DNA of 42,959 bases, taken from assembly GCF_021729155.1 (NCBI RefSeq), contig NZ_JAJQYA010000041.1, positions 1 through 42,959 on the forward strand, given 5' to 3'. Under the pieces are notes generated by a model. The model did no database searches, was not told where the DNA came from, and worked only from the letters and a program-made list of their open reading frames with translations. This document shows, one piece after another, positions 42,368 through 42,959 of this stretch; position 1 is the stretch's first letter, and the number at the start of each line of letters is the position of its first letter. The position numbers and the translations under genes are program-made. Source of the stretch: Membranihabitans marinus. GTDB lineage: Bacteria; Bacteroidota; Bacteroidia; Chitinophagales; Saprospiraceae.

Positions 42368-42959
42368 ATGAAAAATAATATATACTATATAATTTTTGCA
42401 TTATTATTAACGAGTTCAATCTATGCACAATCTCCACCTAATTTCCTAGTAATATTGGTAGATGATTTAGGGAAGACAGATTTAGGCACATACGGAAATG
42501 AATTCATTGAAACCCCCAATATCGATCAATTGGCTCAAGATGGAATGAAATGGGTTCATGCGTATTCAGGTGCACCGGTTTGTTCACCATCGAGAGCTGC
42601 TTTTCTAACTGGTAAAAATTCAGCAAGAGTACATTTTACAGGTCATATTACAGCTATAGGAAGGCACCGTCATCCTGAAAATAGTATGATCATACCTCCT
42701 AAGGATTTAATGTTTATTCCTTTGAAGGAAGTGATATTACCTGAATTGGTAAAGTCCACGGGTTATCGCACCATTAGCATAGGAAAGTGGCATGTGGGGC
42801 CTACCGGGTATTGGCCTCTCGATATGGGCTTTGATGAGAATGTAGCAGGCTGGACTCACGGCAGTCCACCATCTCATTTTTTTCCTTATGAGGATGAAAA
42901 TAAAAAGTGGAATCCCAATATACCTACGTTAAAAGATGGGAAAGTAGGAGAGTATTTAT
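42368..42959 (+). CDS. Secreted type I sulfatase, partial (sulfatase 5, paralogue of sulfatase 3)
   Basis: The first 197 codons only; the gene runs off the right edge. The signal peptide MKNNIYYIIFALLLTSSIYA is followed by SPPNFLVILVDDLGKTDLG, TPNIDQLAQDGMKW, CSPSR (modified Cys72), LTGKNSARVHFTGH and SIGKWHVGPTGYW. By eye about 15 of about 175 mature residues differ from sulfatase 3, so this is a recent duplicate within the locus. It starts about 430 bp after sulfatase 4 and directly after the susD remnant. Confidence 0.92.
   Translation, partial: MKNNIYYIIFALLLTSSIYAQSPPNFLVILVDDLGKTDLGTYGNEFIETPNIDQLAQDGMKWVHAYSGAPVCSPSRAAFLTGKNSARVHFTGHITAIGRHRHPENSMIIPPKDLMFIPLKEVILPELVKSTGYRTISIGKWHVGPTGYWPLDMGFDENVAGWTHGSPPSHFFPYEDENKKWNPNIPTLKDGKVGEYL

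Noticed and set aside
1-42959. tRNA, rRNA, CRISPR arrays, integrases or insertion sequences
   Set aside because: No cloverleaf-like or rRNA segments, no regularly spaced repeats and no transposase or recombinase frames were recognised by eye; a covariance-model search was not possible.

Overview
The window comes from an AT-rich bacterium of the phylum Bacteroidota, probably a polysaccharide-degrading member of the Flavobacteriia/Saprospiria/Cytophagia type. The evidence is three SusC/SusD pairs, SusC receptors with an N-terminal STN signalling domain and DEVVVVGYG-type TonB boxes, two ECF sigma/FecR anti-sigma pairs, many secreted CxPSR-type sulfatases, and translation starts without Shine-Dalgarno sequences. 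No rRNA, tRNA, CRISPR array, integrase or insertion sequence was seen.

Left part (1-8.0 kb): a small metal or metalloid module on the minus strand (ArsR-type repressor; UPF0718-type permease with a Cys-rich loop plus a small membrane protein). Its two transcription units carry the same 22-bp palindromic operator. An OsmC-like protein follows, then a plus-strand SDR / membrane protein / AraC operon flanked by a 19-bp near-identical repeat. A minus-strand operon encodes a serine beta-lactamase-fold hydrolase, a DUF1543 protein and a secreted esterase.

Middle part (8.2-30.8 kb): polysaccharide-utilisation locus 1. It starts with divergent ECF sigma and FecR genes, then susC1/susD1, a Tat-exported double FAD-domain oxidoreductase, an exported flavoprotein with a covalent-FMN attachment motif, a five-bladed beta-propeller (GH43/32-like) lipoprotein, two sulfatases and a second pair susC2/susD2. 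A 44-bp promoter-like element with a CGTCTA core occurs before fecR1, before the propeller lipoprotein and before susC2. SusC1 and SusC2 share an almost interchangeable N-terminal signalling module. Together these suggest that one sigma/anti-sigma pair reads two receptors and drives three transcription units.

Right part (31.1-42.96 kb): locus 2, with its own divergent ECF sigma/FecR pair, susC3/susD3, a sulfatase, a BNR sialidase-fold enzyme, another sulfatase and, cut by the right edge, a close paralogue of the first sulfatase. A decayed susD 3' end precedes that paralogue, so the susD-sulfatase junction appears to have been duplicated. DNA composition drops in GC about 780 bp into susC3, just after the TonB box, which suggests an old signalling N-terminus joined to a newer transporter body.

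Taken together the window encodes sensing, outer-membrane import, desulfation and possibly extracytoplasmic redox processing of sulfated glycans. It has five sulfatases but no obvious endo-acting glycoside hydrolase or lyase. The best candidate for an undescribed system is the exported FAD/FMN redox pair inside locus 1.
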